Source: Dermacentor variabilis (Eukaryota > Arthropoda > Arachnida > Ixodida > Ixodidae). Taken from it: DNA of 64,000 nt. This document shows, in pieces, positions 62,963-64,000 of this stretch. A program made the position numbers and the translations under genes. Each line of letters begins with the position of its first letter. Position 1 is the stretch's first letter. Location: the NCBI RefSeq assembly GCF_050947875.1, contig NC_134569.1, positions 202,879,127 through 202,943,126 on the forward strand, written 5' to 3'. The notes under the pieces are model-generated. The model searched no databases. It saw only the letters and a list, made by a program, of their open reading frames with translations, and was not told where the DNA came from.

Positions 62963-63730
62963 TGTTTGGATCGCACCGCTGGTGCGATCGGTTGTTGGGA
63001 ACTCGGCGCTGACGCCCGTGGTTGTACCTGGGTCGCAAGCCCCAAGGGTAGCGTTGGCCTGGCGGCCTGGGGTACAACTGGAAGCATCCGAAGGTCCCGG
63101 CAAAGCATGAGTCGACTGGTAACAACAAAACAACTTGTTTATTTTAACATCGCAAAGAGTTGGCGGTCAGGTTGACCGAAGTAGAGAGACGGGAGAGCAC
63201 TTTACTCAACAGAAGAAATCGGAGCCCTCCTTTTGGCGTCCGGGGGCAGCTGTTTTTATACTCTCGCAGTTGAGGGCAAGAAGGAACCCCTCAATAGACG
63301 AGCACGTGAGTGTACAATGGGCTAAGGTGACGCACACTGCCGCCGGTCGGGCACAAAGACTGGAAGGAGAGGGTGACCCCTTGCTTTCGCATCGCCTGGT
63401 TCGGGCACAATGACTGGAAGGAGAGGGTGACCCCTTGCTTTCGCATCGCCTGGTTCAGGCACAATGACTGGAAGGGGAGGATGACCCCTGCTGTCGCATC
63501 GCCTGGTTCAGGCACAATGACTGGAAGGGGAGGATGACCCCTGCTGTCGCATCGCCTGGTTCGGGCACAATGGCACATACACTCACACACGCACATGAAG
63601 ACACGTGGCATCGGAACATGCCTGGAAACGCCTGGCGGGGAGCGTTGCGGCGACGCCGCACGGGCCAAAATGTCTGCCGCCCCGCCGCAGTCGCGCCGGC
63701 AAAACCGCGTGTCGCAGGCGAAACGCAACA
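62963..63730 (-). repeat. 5' LTR of the Gypsy element (768 bp)
   Basis: Twin of 56890-57667; the differences seen are the missing 10-bp unit and two single-base changes (CCGAACGG/CCGCACGG; CGCCGCC/CGCCGGC). As the upstream LTR in element orientation it supplies the promoter. Confidence 0.97.
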
Positions 63731-63734
63731 GCAG
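63731..63734. repeat. Target-site duplication of the Gypsy element (right)
   Basis: GCAG, same as 56886-56889. Confidence 0.85.
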
Positions 63735-64000
63735 TCACCCGTGTATTTGTGCACCTAAAGTGCAGGAAATAATGCCCGGGAAGGGAGGGGTGCTTGAAAA
63801 TCGGATGTATTGTTCAGATTTTATAGCGTTGTTTGGGAGGAGTCCTTGCTGCGAAATGTACGAAAAGTGAATTTATCTGTAATGCCGCTCATTCACCACT
63901 TAAGCACGTTTCGCCTCTACACGCAATACTCCTGTTAGGTCCATATACGGAAATGATACATGCTTGTAATTTACTTTCTTTCAGCTGATGGCATCCGGTG
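63735..64000. other. Flank of the Gypsy element, nothing assigned
   Basis: 266 bp with no motif. It is continuous with 56,885 before the insertion. Confidence 0.6.

Larger units (their letters stand above)
56890..63730 (-). mobile_element. Ty3/Gypsy-type LTR retrotransposon, near-intact
   Basis: A 6.84-kb element on the minus strand with LTRs at both ends, a 4-bp duplication GCAG, candidate primer-binding site, a Gag frame, and a long Gag-Pol frame whose pol order is PR-IN-RT-RNase H. The two LTRs differ by about two substitutions and one 10-bp repeat-unit indel, so insertion was recent. Domain sequences are of Gypsy type (GIN-like integrase, chromovirus-like RT block), but the order places integrase before RT, as known for Gmr1-like elements. 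Confidence 0.97.

Overview
The window is animal nuclear DNA, most likely from a hard tick (Ixodidae, probably a metastriate genus). It has no operons and no dense coding, long AT-rich intron-like or intergenic stretches, abundant microsatellites and many nested transposable elements. The tick assignment is inference. It rests on remembered tick repeats: a tRNA-headed SINE whose body reads 'CCCAGGTGGTCAAAATTTCC', I-clade LINEs ending in a 'GGTTAACCTCCCTGCCTTTCC'-type 3' tail with (CT)n, and a TGTCACGTG...CACGTGACA-type LTR. No complete host protein-coding gene is visible. Host-gene signal is limited to a few isolated exon candidates with splice sites (36.7 kb minus, 42.2 kb plus, 43.9-44.0 kb plus, 48.7-52.7 kb minus).

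Layout. 0-9 kb: SINE fragments, an internally deleted I-clade LINE (2.3-4.2 kb, minus), a 3' fragment of another (6.8-7.5 kb, plus) and a (TGAG)n satellite. 9.3-9.7 kb: a lone LTR. 12.26-16.38 kb: a SINE split by a 3.9-kb I-clade LINE with an 11-bp target-site duplication (TSD). 16.4-25.7 kb: mostly unassigned, with small inverted-repeat elements and a 118-bp tandem duplication carrying CRE sites. 25.76-31.17 kb: an RTE/BovB-like LINE whose 3' tail is interrupted by a 2.9-kb element with ~190-bp terminal inverted repeats (TIRs) and a perfect 9-bp TSD, Mutator-like in form. 33.27-33.49 kb: a small TA-flanked MITE. 43.8-44.0 kb: an RFX X-box followed by a probable first exon.

44.41-56.31 kb: the most unusual region. 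A ~178-bp tandem array stops at 44,409 and resumes in phase at 56,306. The 11.9 kb between is bounded by inverted termini starting CACACTAAACATTTT and by TA on both sides, so the whole block looks like one very large TA-flanked TIR insertion. Inside it are a 2.4-kb head-to-head palindrome of two Penelope-like elements (46.1-48.6 kb), a very young SINE (51.3 kb), a CpG-rich promoter-like segment with spliced-exon candidates (48.7-53.0 kb) and a TTAA-flanked element with perfect 17-bp TIRs (54.45-55.79 kb).

56.89-63.73 kb: a nearly intact, recently inserted Ty3/Gypsy-type LTR retrotransposon on the minus strand (LTRs of 778 and 768 bp, 4-bp TSD GCAG). Its pol order is Gag-PR-IN-RT-RNaseH, with integrase ahead of reverse transcriptase as in Copia and the Gmr1-like group, not the usual Gypsy order. 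Its gag and pol frames are offset by one shift in a T-run, and its protease motif reads DSA. All coordinates and motifs were read by eye; family names come from motif knowledge and no database was consulted.
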